Positions 12,641 through 25,100 of a DNA stretch of 51,917 nt are shown one piece after another (positions within the stretch are counted from its first letter, which is position 1; each line of letters opens with the position of its first letter). The stretch is from contig RPFO01001303.1 of assembly GCA_009746045.1 (NCBI GenBank), forward strand, positions 1-51,917. Reading direction: 5' to 3'. The position numbers and the translations under genes are program-made. This DNA comes from Mesostigma viride. Its lineage: Eukaryota; Streptophyta; Mesostigmatophyceae; Mesostigmatales; Mesostigmataceae. The notes beneath the pieces were generated by a model, which was not told the DNA's origin, made no database searches, and worked only from the letters and a program-made list of their open reading frames with translations.

Positions 12641-14739
12641 CAATGGAAGCCACTTCAACACCACTGTGCCACTGCTTGATGGGGAGCCCATGTCATCACT
12701 GGGTGTTAAAGCCCAGGAGTCATACATACCAGGCTGTGGCTCAACTAGGGATTCGAACCCTACCCCAGAACCCCAGGTTAAACTTAACCTGGTCACATGA
12801 CAGACAACAAGAGAGATTGGCATACAACATGATTATGGTTTATTATAGAATATCCACCAAAACCAATGTTGAGTGTTCCCAGTGGACCAGCCTGCACCAG
12901 CAAGGCCCAACTGTCAGGTTACAACACCATAATATCCAAGGTTGTCACTTATTCACAGCTAAAGAAAACTAAACAAGAGAGATATATACAAACAACCTGG
13001 AAGAACTCTCAACATGGTCTGCCCTGTCATGGCCTAACTGCCCGAGGCCAAAGGCATCCCACTGTGCTAATCCTTTACAGGAAGAGCTTGCTCCTGTTGA
13101 GCCTTCTACCTGCTTGGTGACAGGTAGGCTATCTGTTGCCCTCCCCCCTGGGGACAACAGCACTGGTCAGCCACCAACTGGCAAAGGCTGGACTTCAAGT
13201 CCCACCAGTAAAGGGGTACATGAGCCCTTTGAGCACAGGGTATTGCAGCTCAGCCTTGCTCTCCAGCTTGGTGAGGGCGTCTGCTGGGTTGTCAACACCA
13301 GGCACATGTTCAAGATGAGCAAGGTAAGACATCTCCTTCAGCAACAAATAATCAAGATCTCTGCTCCTGGCGAGCTGTCTGTGCACAAACTGCACCATGC
13401 CCATGCTGTCTGTCTTGACCAGTGTGTGCAGCTGCAAGCTACAGGAAGCTACCTGACAGAGCTGGTAGAATAACTCCCTGAGGTAAAGAGCAGTGTGTAG
13501 CCCTTCACATATTGCCCTGCACTCAGCAATGTCACTGCTGGGCGTCACCCTGTTCTGTAACCTACTGTACCAGCTGACCAGAGAAGTGTGCTCCTGTTGT
13601 AGTGTAATGAGTGCTGCTGCCCTACCCCTGACATCCGTCACCTTCCTGCTGTCCATGGAACTGTCCACAAAAAGCACCATGTTGAGTGGTTTGTACAAGT
13701 CCACAGCTGCCAGTATGAGTGGAGGTGAGCTCCTGACAGACTCAACCACCTGCTCTGCCCCTACCTCAACCAGCTGAGCATCTGTGAGCCTACTCAGCAC
13801 CAACAAATCTGGGGCACAAATGCTAGCTAGCCAAGCCAACATTCCCCTGATTGTGGCACACCTGGCCTGGGTAATGGGCTGCTGGAGGGCATCAATGATC
13901 TGCTGAGGATAGTTGTTGCCACCCTCCATCTTGATAAACCAAGTGCCTGCCCTCTTGATCAGCGTGGCCTGCATTCCACAAAACACCATGGGCTCATCCT
14001 GTTTCATGTGCTGGACCTTTCCTAACTCAAACCTCTTCTGGATCTTGGACAGTACTGAATCCACCCACTCAGGAGGCCCTAGAAGGTGCAGGTCATCTCC
14101 ATGCAGAGATGCAAACACAGGCAACCCTTCATGAGTACTCTGGAACAAGCAAGGATCAACTGGAGACACAGTAAAGCCACAGTGAGTTTTCAGAAACTTT
14201 TCCAGGCTCTTTCTCCAGATGATAGGGCTGGACCTAAGTCCCTCCAAACCCTTGAGTATTCTGAGATATTTTGACTTGATCTCTGCTCTCCACACCTTGG
14301 GCACTGTTACAAAGAAGGGAGGGATATCACGCCACGTCTCCTTGGCCTGCTCCACATCACCCTTGAGAAAAGCCCTCTTGAAATCAATCAGCACAGAGCT
14401 GTACGCAATGCCCTTGACCAGGAAAGACAGATATATACACAGAACAATCCTCCAGGTATCATGCAGCATCCCAGGCGTATACAACTCCTCATCTGTCAGC
14501 TCCCCCGTGCCATGGTACTCAGTCACAACTGGCCTCACATGTGGCACCTGCACCCCGTCTATCTCCTTCAGCTTGAGCACAAACAAGAGCCTTAGCAACT
14601 GATGCTCCCTGGGCAACTCATCCACAGGCTCAGCACAGTTAGACACTATCCAGTCATGCCCACTGGAGACAAACCCTAGAATCCATGCCTTAGCCATCTT
14701 GGGGCTTTGCATCAACTCTACCAACTGGTGCCAGGAAAT
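12641..14739 (-). pseudogene. Inverted pol 3' fragment inserted in the 5' LTR (RT and RNase H)
   Basis: Copia pol 3' end plus 3' untranslated region in reverse orientation, equivalent to 34798-36898 of copy B. The reading frame (stop at 13195) keeps the RT segment with IDFKRAFLKG and HGDDLHLLG and the complete RNase H domain ending NPADALTKL. It lacks gag, integrase and the protease region and has no start of its own. The frame runs upstream into LTR sequence, giving a chimeric N-terminus with no meaning. The right junction shares AGGAAAT with the LTR, a microhomology. Confidence 0.85.
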
Positions 14740-14984
14740 TGACAGTGGCGGACCTGCCAAGGCGTGCAAGGCCTGGCAGCAATGGTGAGACCTAGAAAGG
14801 CTCGGACACAGCAGTGGCCAAGCGTCTTTTCCCAACACCGTCCGTGGGTGCTGCCGCCTCAGGCTAGTGACCACAGGGTAGTGAGGCAACTGTGGTAAAG
14901 GTTAAAAGCCGCTGGTTGAAACCATGGCTCCATTCATCACATCTTGGGAAGACCAGAAACTCACTGATCCGCGTTCATCTAAAT
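14740..14984 (+). repeat. 5' LTR of copy A, right part
   Basis: Matches the last 245 bases or so of the intact LTR (27005-27249), ending GCGTTCATCTAAAT. About 230-250 bp of LTR middle is missing between this and the left part, replaced by the inverted pol fragment. The element's internal region starts right after it with CGTATTACAG. Confidence 0.8.
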
Positions 14985-15008
14985 CGTATTACAGTCTGGT
15001 CGACGGAT

Positions 15009-15973
15009 ATGTCGAATTCGGACTCTGAAGCTAGGACAAACACCTTTGCGCGTGCAGCAACGGTAGCGGCGTCCAGTCCAGTACCCGCAGGAGGGCACGA
15101 GGACTCGGGGAAGTGCGCCGAAATATTCGTGCGGTGTCGGCACCGGGCGAGTACGTCCGAGGAGCAGCCGAGCAGCTGCTGAGATTTCGCGAGGACCTCG
15201 CGGAAATCATCAGAAGGCTGCCAGCGTCTTGGCGGGCTGGCCACACAAACGCATTCGCGTTTGAGCAGGTGGTCACTCTGCTTTTGCAGATAATTGCCAT
15301 AAGCCTCGGGGGTGCCCGAGAGATAAACGACCTTGTCGCCAATCTCCGCCTTGGGGACGACTACACCGGCGTGCCAAACGTGGTGCAGGTCGCCCGGGAC
15401 AGGCGGGAGGCCATCGTTCGTGGCAGTACGCAGGCGTTGGTGGCAGAGTGCCAGAATCTGGCGCACTCTGTCTTAGAGTTGACCAGAGGCGCTGCTGATC
15501 GTGTCTTCATTACTCTTAATCCCTTCTCCATCTACACTAGTCGGGATACTCCACATTCTCGCCGAGAGTTAAACCAGCTAAGTTTGACTGTCGACGTGGT
15601 TGGCGGTCGAGAGGTCTCAGCCGACGACGCCTTCTACGACTTCGTAGATCAGCCAGCAGGGGCGGTAGTACAGCCGGCCCAGAGGCGTCACGAGGGCGAC
15701 GGCTCTCAGGAGGGCCGTGAGCAGGCGCAGCGGGACGAGCTTAATCGCTACCACATTGACGACAACGTTGGTTTAGGTGAGGCCCATTTGTTGAGGTGGG
15801 GGCGTTCTCGCTGGATACGTGATTACGCGTATGGTTTGAGGCTTCCGGTGGTTATTAGGCCTGTGCCTACTCACGACGACCAGGGGCAGCCATTGAATCC
15901 GGTGGAGGGACCGTTCCACGAGCCAGCACCTGCACCGGTTGCAGGAGAAGCTTCGTCTGAAAACGAGGCTTGA
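15009..15973 (+). pseudogene. Retrotransposon ORF1 of unknown function, frame-broken (copy A)
   Basis: The first ORF after the 5' LTR, upstream of gag. An ATG at 15009 opens MSNSDSEARTNTF but that frame closes at 15182. The long frame (about 286 codons, 15113-15973) is open without an ATG near its beginning, so at least one frame change is needed near 15090. The protein is helix-rich at first (LLRFREDLAEIIRRLP, FEQVVTLLLQIIAISLGG) and acidic and Pro-rich at the end. I do not recognise it. It ends 68 bases before the gag ATG. Copy B has the same break, so it was present in a common source copy. It may be an extra structural or capsid-related protein. Confidence 0.5.
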
Positions 15974-16041
15974 GGGGGTGGAGGATAGGTGGAGAGTTTG
16001 CTGTTTTCTTGTTGCAAAGTTGGTCGCAGCCATTGTATATA

Positions 16042-17363
16042 ATGCCTAGGAGGGCAAGCCGGGGTGCGGCGACATTCGAGGAGCAACGGGAGCGAACGGC
16101 AGAGGAGGACATCGCCAGAGAGGAAGGGGAGGCGATGGAGGAGAGGGGCGTGGAGGCGCCAGCTGGGCAACCTATCCCAGAGATGGACCCCAGGCCGGGA
16201 GAACACACAAGCGGTGGCGTGATGGGCAAGCTGAGGCGGAGAAAGTCAAGCGTGCCAGGCGACCTACGGATGCAGTGGTGCTCACAACGCCTGGTGAGGA
16301 GGACGCCATCGTCACCCCAGGTGTGCGTGCTGCAAAGCAAGCTGCTGTTCACGATAGGGTGTCTGGTATGTTGCCCGAGCGTTTGGAGGCTAGGATTGAC
16401 CCTCCCCAGGCACCACCAGTGCGTGTGGGGAGTGTGTTGCCTGGCACCCGTCCATTTTCTGATGCTGTGACAGTCATGAATGGGCAGAAAGCGCTCAACC
16501 CTCCCTGAAGCAAGACAACCTGGATAAATGGCTTGATGACATGAAGCTAGTTGTGGGCTCTGTCGCAGCAGGTGTGGATATTGTCAGGGTGTTTCACTCT
16601 TCCACCGCAAACAAGGGTCGTCTGAAAGGGTCAATGACATGGCTAGGCATGCTCTGAAAGAGGGGCACACTTGGCTGCAGTTCCTGGATGACATCAAGGA
16701 GGAGTTTTCTGACAGGGTTCACAATCTCACCATGGAAAAGAAGAGAGAATTTGATGAGTTTGAGATCAAGGGTGAGGTGGCTGCTGAGCTGGCCAGGTTT
16801 GAGTTGATCGTGGAGGCAGGCAAGAAGCAGGGCTTCAGTGTGACAGTCAGGGCAGCAGCAGACCACTTCTTTGATAAGATGGGCTTGTCAGAGGAAGGTA
16901 GGGCTACTGCTAGGCAGCTCTGTGATCTCACTGATGGCACCTGGGGGGCTCTGAAGCGTGTGATACTAAACTTCAGGACCCGGGTCCCTACCTGCAAGGG
17001 TATCAGTTCTCAGGGAGGGTCAGCGTCTCAGGCTAGCCAGGGCAAGAACCGTACCCCATCTGGGACACGGTATGGTAGCAGGAGAAGGAAGCAGGCCCAG
17101 AAGGAGCAGAACCAGGGTGGCGGAGGGGTCAGCAGGGGAACCAGAATCAGGGGAACCAGTCTGGCAACCGTAACAGCCATCAGCAGGGTAAGGGTGGTGG
17201 CCAGGGGCAGAATAACAATCAGGCCTCAGGCAACCAGAACAAGCAGGACAGCAAGGCCCCAGGGGGAGGGTCTGGCAAGAGCAAGTGTTTTGCTTGTGGC
17301 AAGGAAGGTCACTGGAAGAGGGATTGCCCAAACAAGAAGAAGGGGCAGTCTGATCAGAAGTGA
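16042..17363 (+). pseudogene. gag: gag region with CCHC zinc knuckle, spread over several frames (copy A)
   Basis: Starts MPRRASRG. Gag-like segments then follow in changing frames: a charged segment, a PGEEDAIVTPG segment, SLKQDNLDKWLDDMK (about 16.5 kb), the helical MARHALKEGHTW...FFDKMGLS segment (from 16639), and finally a Gln/Asn/Gly-rich tract leading to the zinc knuckle CFACGKEGHWKRDC (CX2CX4HX4C, from 17286). The last frame closes with TGA at 17361-17363, and pol follows in the same frame. Capsid and nucleocapsid roles are expected for copia Gag. At least four frame changes are needed, all shared with copy B, so either the source was already broken and helped in trans, or expression involves frameshifting or splicing. 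Confidence 0.7.
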
Positions 17364-20300
17364 CTAGTGAAGCAGTCCCGTGTACATAGTGAGACACCCT
17401 GTGGGGACACAGCTTCACATGTAAATAAATCTGGGCAGGGTGCCACCTCTGATCAGCACCAGGGGTGTACTGATGTTCTCATTCCACAAGATTGCATGCA
17501 TGCTGCAGCACAACAATCCCCTCAACTGTCAACAGGTGGAGGGTCCCCAGACAGGGTTGGCTCTGGGAGCCTAGATGCTCTGCTGGGAGGGTCTGCTGGG
17601 TCCTCTGGATCCAAGATGCAGAAGGTGGATGTTGCGTCCTCACACGCAGGGCCCGTCCAGGCGTCTTCCCAGGTGCGTAATCTGGCTAGGCAACTGAGCT
17701 ACACGGATGCTGGACGCAGGCTGCACAATATCTTTGGTCACACAGCCATGGCTGAGATGTTTGGTTGGAAGATTGGAGATGAGCCACTGAGGGAAGCATG
17801 CAGGGCTGCAGCTGAGCAATGTGCCTGTAAGGAGAATGCTGCCAAGAAGCCAAGGTCCCATGCTAGGGAGCCTGCCAGGGAGAAGGGGGACATCCAGGTA
17901 GACGTCCAGCATATCAGGGGCTTATACATTTTGGTGGCAGTGGACAGATTTAGCAGGTACAGGCTGCTCCAGATTCTGCCAGATATGAAGGGGAATACCC
18001 TGCTGCTGGGCTTGCAGACTCTCTTACCAGGCTTTGGGGTGTACAAGACAGTACAGGCTGATATTCAGTTTGAGTGCCTACTGTCACAGCAGGAGCAACT
18101 GCCATGCAAGCTGCTGGTCACGCCCAGGGAGAGCCATGGACAGCAAGGTGCTGTGGAGAGATCCATCAGGGAGGTCAAGACCGTAGTGCTGGCAGAACCT
18201 AAGGTGCCACTGGTAGCATCTGCTTTGGAGAGGGCAGTGTGGACCAGGCAGGTGGAAGAACAGTTGAACCTCAGAATAAACTACTATTATGACGGGGTGG
18301 CTGTCAATCCTGTAGCACTGCAGTTTGGGATGCTAGCCCAGGAAGTGGTCCAGGCTTGCTTGAGGAAAGCAGACAGGGTGTTTGCTCAGTTGAGACGCAA
18401 GGATAGGGGCTGGAATGTGCTGAGGCCTCAGGTGGGGCTGAAGGTCAGAATGTGGAAGGAGCCATCAATGCAGGGCAAGAGGGGCAAGTGGCAGAACGGG
18501 GTGGTGACCTGTGTGGAAGATGCCAATCGTTCCTGCCTTGTGGCCTTGGAGAGTAATCCCAGGCATGTTTACAGGTTGAGCTGGGCCAACGTCAAGGAAC
18601 GCAAGCCACATGCAATCTGGCCTGCAGACGGGCCTGGACCCCAGTGTTGGCTGGAGGGCCAGGTTAAGGACCAGGTAGTTGATGTGCCTGTCACTGACGT
18701 GGGAGGTGGCTATCCCTCTGATGATGATGAGGTGCAGGAGGCAACTGCATCACCTGTGGTGGAGCCAACGGGGGCTGGGCCTGCACCAGGGTCCAAGAGG
18801 CCACTCATGGCAGACATTGTCCGGTCGCTCATGTTCAACAAGCACAAGGATCCCAAGGTATCTAAGTTGACTGAATGGGGTTCTTGCTGGGCTGCTACCC
18901 TAGAAGTGGATACTAACTCAGAGGTGTCTATCATCAGGGTGGAGGATGCTCAGGGCCTGAAGGTGAATAAGGCTGGCTGCAGGGCAGTGAGTGACTTTAC
19001 GGGCACTGTAACAATGAAGATCCTAGGGGAAGTGACTGTGCCTATCCTGGGTGTCCCCACTGCGTTCTGTGTGGTGGAAGGGTACCAGGGGCCTGCCATT
19101 TTGGGCCAGAATTTCTTGTGCATGCCAGGAGTGACTCTGTCAGCAGATGAGCTTGCACTAGAAGGTCATGGCAGTTTGCCCCTCCAGAGATATCACTACT
19201 CCAAGGGTCTAGCTGTGGCAGTCAAGGCTGTGAAGGGGCAGCAGAGTGTGGGGCCTGAAGGCAAGGAGCCCATTGCTGAGGACTTGTTGATCATCCCAAC
19301 CACCCTAGATCCACGGGACTTGGGGGTGCACAAGTACCAGATTGCTGGTCACAGTCCTATTTCCTGGCACCAGTTGGTAGAGTTGATGCAAAGCCCCAAG
19401 ATGGCTAAGGCATGGATTCTAGGGTTTGTCTCCAGTGGGCATGACTGGATAGTGTCTAACTGTGCTGAGCCTGTGGATGAGTTGCCCAGGGAGCATCAGT
19501 TGCTAAGGCTCTTGTTTGTGCTCAAGCTGAAGGAGATAGACGGGGTGCAGGTGCCACATGTGAGGCCAGTTGTGACTGAGTACCATGGCACGGGGGAGCT
19601 GACAGATGAGGAGTTGTATACGCCTGGGATGCTGCATGATACCTGGAGGATTGTTCTGTGTATATATCTGTCTTTCCTGGTCAAGGGCATTGCGTACAGC
19701 TCTGTGCTGATTGATTTCAAGAGGGCTTTTCTTAAAGGTGATGTGGAGCAGGCCAAGGAGACATGGCGTGATATCCCTCCCTTCTTTGTAACAGTGCCCA
19801 AGGTGTGGAGAGCAGAGATTAAGTCAAAATATCTCAGAATACTCAAGGGTTTGGAGGGACTCAGGTCCAGCCCTATCATCTGGAGAAAGAGCCTGGAAAA
19901 GTTTCTGAAAACTCACTGTGGCTTTACTGTGTCTCCAGTTGATCCTTGCTTGTTCCAGAGTACTCATGAAGGGTTGCCTGTGTTTGCATCTCTGCATGGA
20001 GATGACCTGCACCTTCTAGGGCCTCCTGAGTGGGTGGATTCAGTACTGTCCAAGATCCAGAAGAGGTTTGAGTTAGGAAAGGTCCAGCACATGAAGCAGG
20101 ATGAGCCCATGGTGTTTTGTGGAATGCAGGCCACGCTGATCAAGAGGGCAGGCACTTGGTTTATCAAGATGGAGGGTGGCAACAACTATCCTCAGCAGAT
20201 CATTGATGCCCTCCAGCAGCCCATTACCCAGGCCAGGTGTGCCACAATCAGGGGAATGTTGGCTTGGCTAGCTAGCATTTGTGCCCCAGATTTGTTGGTG

Positions 20301-20387
20301 CTGAGTAGGCTCACAGATGCTCAGCTGGTTGAGGTAGGGGCAGAGCAGGTGGTTGAGTCTGTCAGGAGCTCACCTCCACTCATCACC
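17364..20387 (+). pseudogene. pol: Copia-type pol, 3' truncated (copy A, first pol)
   Basis: In frame with the gag zinc knuckle after the TGA at 17361, and open until the break at about 20387. It contains the integrase, the protease-like domain and the whole reverse transcriptase, but lacks RNase H. The last element-derived residues are ...ESVRSSPPLI, after which the frame runs into inverted sequence. It is nearly identical to the complete pol at 22106. A synonymous-type difference near 19856 (GGGACTC against GGGTCTC) places it closer to the inverted fragment at 12641 than to the second pol. Confidence 0.85.
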
Positions 20388-22053
20388 AATATGCTACCTG
20401 CCCTCTTGATCAGCGTGGCCTGCATTCCACAAAACACCATGGGCTCATCCTGCTTCATGTGCTGGACCTTTCCTAACTCAAACCTCTTCTGGATCTTGGA
20501 CAGTACTGAATCCACCCACTCAGGAGGCCCTAAAAGGTGCAGGTCATCTCCATGCAGAGATGCAAACACAGGCAACCCTTCATGAGTACTTTGGAACAAG
20601 CAAGGATCAACTGGAGACACAGTAAAGCCACAGTGAGTTTTCAGAAACTTTTCCAGGCTCTTTCTCCAGATGATAGGGCTGGACCTGAGACCCTCCAAAC
20701 CCTTGAGTATTCTGAGATATTTTGATTTGATCTCTGCTCTCCACACCTTGGGCACTGTTACAAAGAAGGGAGGGATATCACGCCACGTCTCCTTGGCCTG
20801 CTCCACATCACCCTTGAGAAAAGCCCTCTTGAAATCAATCAGCACAGAGCTGTACGCAATGCCCTTGACCAGGAAAGACAGATATATACACAGAACAATC
20901 CTCCAGGTATCATGCAGCATCCCAGGCGTATACAACTCCTCATCTGTCAGCTCCCCCGTGCCATGGTACTCAGTCACAACTGGCCTCACATGTGGCACCT
21001 GCACCCCGTCTATCTCCTTCAGCTTGAGCACAAACAAGAGCCTTAGCAACTGATGCTCCCTGGGCAACTCATCCACAGGCTCAGCACAGTTAGACACTAT
21101 CCAGTCATGCCCACTGGAGACAAACCCTAGAATCCATGCCTTAGCCATCTTGGGGCTTTGCATCAACTCTACCAACTGGTGCCAGGAAATAGGACTGTGA
21201 CCAGCAATCTGGTACTTGTGCACCCCCAAGTCCCGTGGATCTAGGGTGGTTGGGATGATCAACAAGTCCTCAGCAATGGGCTCCTTGCCTTCAGGCCCCA
21301 CACTCTGCTGCCCCTTCACAGCCTTGACTGCCACAGCTAGACCCTTGGAGTAGTGATATCTCTGGAGGGGCAAACTGCCGTGACCTTCTAGTGCAAGCTC
21401 ATCTGCTGACAGAGTCACTCCTGGCATGCACAAGAAATTCTGGCCCAAAATGGCAGGCCCCTGGTACCCTTCCACCACACAGAACGCAGTGGGGACACCC
21501 AGGATAGGCACAGTCACTTCCCCTAGGATCTTCATTGTTACAGTGCCCGTAAAGTCACTCACTGCCCTGCAGCCAGCCTTATTCACCTTCAGGCCCTGAG
21601 CATCCTCCACCCTGATGATAGACACCTCTGAGTTAGTATCCACTTCTAGGGTAGCAGCCCAGCAAGAACCCCATTCAGTCAACTTAGATACCTTGGGATC
21701 CTTGTGCTTGTTGAACATGAGCGACCGGACAATGTCTGCCATGAGTGGCCTCTTGGACCCTGGTGCAGGCCCAGCCCCCGTTGGCTCCACCACAGGTGAT
21801 GCAGTTGCCTCCTGCACCTCATCATCATCAGAGGGATAGCCACCTCCCACGTCAGTGACAGGCACATCAACTACCTGGTCCTCAACCTGGCCCTCCAGCC
21901 AACACTGGGGTCCAGGCCCGTCTGCAGGCCAGATTGCATGTGGCTTGCGTTCCTTGACGTTGGCCCAGCTCAACCTGTAAACATGCCTGGGATTACTCTC
22001 CAAGGCCACAAGGCAGGAACGATTGGCATCTTCCACACAGGTCACCACCCCGT
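20388..22053 (-). pseudogene. Inverted internal pol fragment
   Basis: Minus-strand copy of the middle of pol, from the integrase C-terminal region (VTCVEDANR) through the protease-like domain to the RT end (LIKRAG). With 18.5-20.15 kb it forms an inverted repeat with arms of about 1.65 kb and a spacer of about 240 bp. The left junction (20387-20402) carries TCACCAATATGCTA, the tip of the LTR in minus orientation. The right junction (22053) jumps to the gag-end sequence GGATTGCCCAAACAAG. Confidence 0.85.
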
Positions 22054-22105
22054 TCTCGTGGATTGCCCAAACAAGAAGAAGGGGCAGTCTGATCAGAAGT
22101 GACTA

Positions 22106-25100
22106 GTGAAGCAGTCCCGTGTACATAGTGAGACACCCTGTGGGGACACAGCTTCACATGTAAATAAATCTGGGCAGGGTGCCACCTCTGATCAGCACCA
22201 GGGGTGTACTGATGTTCTCATTCCACAAGATTGCATGCATGCTGCAGCACAACAATCCCCTCAACTGTCAACAGGTGGAGGGTCCCCAGACAGAGTTGGC
22301 TCTGGGAGCCTAGATGCTCTGCTGGGAGGGTCTGCTGGGTCCTCTGGATCCAAGATGCAGAAGGTGGATGTTGCGTCCTCACACGCAGGGCCCGTCCAGG
22401 CGTCTTCCCAGGTGCGTAATCTGGCTAGGCAACTGAGCTACACGGATGCTGGACGCAGGCTGCACAATATCTTTGGTCACACAGCCATGGCTGAGATGTT
22501 TGGTTGGAAGATTGGAGATGAGCCACTGAGGGAAGCATGCAGGGCTGCAGCTGAGCAATGTGCCTGTAAGGAGAATGCTGCCAAGAAGCCAAGGTCCCAT
22601 GCTAGGGAGCCTGCCAGGGAGAAGGGGGACATCCAGGTAGACGTCCAGCATATCAGGGGCTTATACATTTTGGTGGCAGTGGACAGATTTAGCAGGTACA
22701 GGCTGCTCCAGATTCTGCCAGATATGAAGGGGAATACCCTGCTGCTGGGCTTGCAGACTCTCTTACCAGGCTTTGGGGTGTACAAGACAGTACAGGCTGA
22801 TATTCAGTTTGAGTGCCTACTGTCACAGCAGGAGCAACTGCCATGCAAGCTGCTGGTCACGCCCAGGGAGAGCCATGGACAGCAAGGTGCTGTGGAGAGA
22901 TCCATCAGGGAGGTCAAGACCGTAGTGCTGGCAGAACCTAAGGTGCCACTGGTAGCATCTGCTTTGGAGAGGGCAGTGTGGACCAGGCAGGTGGAAGAAC
23001 AGTTGAACCTCAGAATAAACTACTATTATGACGGGGTGGCTGTCAATCCTGTAGCACTGCAGTTTGGAATGCTAGCCCAGGAAGTGGTCCAGGCATGCTT
23101 GAGGAAAGCAGACAGGGTGTTTGCTCAGTTGAGACGCAAGGATAGGGGCTGGAATGTGCTGAGGCCTCAGGTGGGGCTGAAGGTCAGAATGTGGAAGGAG
23201 CCATCAATGCAGGGCAAGAGGGGCAAGTGGCAGAACGGGGTGGTGACCTGTGTGGAAGATGCCAATCGTTCCTGCCTTGTGGCCTTGGAGAGTAATCCCA
23301 GGCATGTTTACAGGTTGAGCTGGGCCAACGTCAAGGAACGCAAGCCACATGCAATCTGGCCTGCAGACGGGCCTGGACCCCAGTGTTGGCTGGAGGGCCA
23401 GGTTGAGGACCAGGTAGTTGATGTGCCTGTCACTGACGTGGGAGGTGGCTATCCCTCTGATGATGATGAGGTGCAGGAGGCAACTGCATCACCTGTGGTG
23501 GAGCCAACGGGGGCTGGGCCTGCACCAGGGTCCAAGAGGCCACTCATGGCAGACATTGTCCGGTCGCTCATGTTCAACAAGCACAAGGATCCCAAGGTAT
23601 CTAAGTTGACTGAATGGGGTTCTTGCTGGGCTGCTACCCTAGAAGTGGATACTAACTCAGAGGTGTCTATCATCAGGGTGGAGGATGCTCAGGGCCTGAA
23701 GGTGAATAAGGCTGGCTGCAGGGCAGTGAGTGACTTTACGGGCACTGTAACAATGAAGATCCTAGGGGAAGTGACTGTGCCTATCCTGGGTGTCCCCACT
23801 GCGTTCTGTGTGGTGGAAGGGTACCAGGGGCCTGCCATTTTGGGCCAGAATTTCTTGTGCATGCCAGGAGTGACTCTGTCAGCAGATGAGCTTGCACTAG
23901 AAGGTCATGGCAGTTTGCCCCTCCAGAGATATCACTACTCCAAGGGTCTAGCTGTGGCAGTCAAGGCTGTGAAGGGGCAGCAGAGTGTGGGGCCTGAAGG
24001 CAAGGAGCCCATTGCTGAGGACTTGTTGATCATCCCAACCACCCTAGATCCACGGGACTTGGGGGTGCACAAGTACCAGATTGCTGGTCACAGTCCTATT
24101 TCCTGGCACCAGTTGGTAGAGTTGATGCAAAGCCCCAAGATGGCTAAGGCATGGATTCTAGGGTTTGTCTCCAGTGGGCATGACTGGATAGTGTCTAACT
24201 GTGCTGAGCCTGTGGATGAGTTGCCCAGGGAGCATCAGTTGCTAAGGCTCTTGTTTGTGCTCAAGCTGAAGGAGATAGACGGTGTGCAGGTGCCACATGT
24301 GAGGCCAGTTGTGACTGAGTACCATGGCACGGGGGAGCTGACAGATGAGGAGTTGTATACGCCTGGGATGCTGCATGATACCTGGAGGATTGTTCTGTGT
24401 ATATATCTGTCTTTCCTGGTCAAGGGCATTGCGTACAGCTCTGTGCTGATTGATTTCAAGAGGGCTTTTCTTAAAGGTGATGTGGAGCAGGCCAAGGAGA
24501 CGTGGCGTGATATCCCTCCCTTCTTTGTAACAGTGCCCAAGGTGTGGAGAGCAGAGATCAAGTCAAAATATCTCAGAATACTCAAGGGTTTGGAGGGTCT
24601 CAGGTCCAGCCCTATCATCTGGAGAAAGAGCCTGGAAAAGTTTCTGAAAACTCACTGTGGCTTTACTGTGTCTCCAGTTGATCCTTGCTTGTTCCAGAGT
24701 ACTCATGAAGGGTTGCCTGTGTTTGCATCTCTGCATGGAGATGACCTGCACCTTCTAGGGCCTCCTGAGTGGGTGGATTCAGTACTGTCCAAGATCCAGA
24801 AGAGGTTTGAGTTAGGAAAGGTCCAGCACATGAAGCAGGATGAGCCCATGGTGTTTTGTGGAATGCAGGCCACGCTGATCAAGAGGGCAGGTACTTGGTT
24901 TATCAAGATGGAGGGTGGCAACAACTATCCTCAGCAGATCATTGATGCCCTCCAGCAGCCCATTACCCAGGCCAGGTGTGCCACAATCAGGGGAATGTTG
25001 GCTTGGCTAGCTAGCATTTGTGCCCCAGATTTGTTGGTGCTGAGTAGGCTCACAGATGCTCAGCTGGTTGAGGTAGGGGCAGAGCAGGTGGTTGAGTCTG

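Noticed and set aside
13195-14889. Independent 564-codon gene with its own N-terminus
   Set aside because: The N-terminal 50 codons are LTR sequence joined to an inverted pol fragment; it is a chimera and not a gene.
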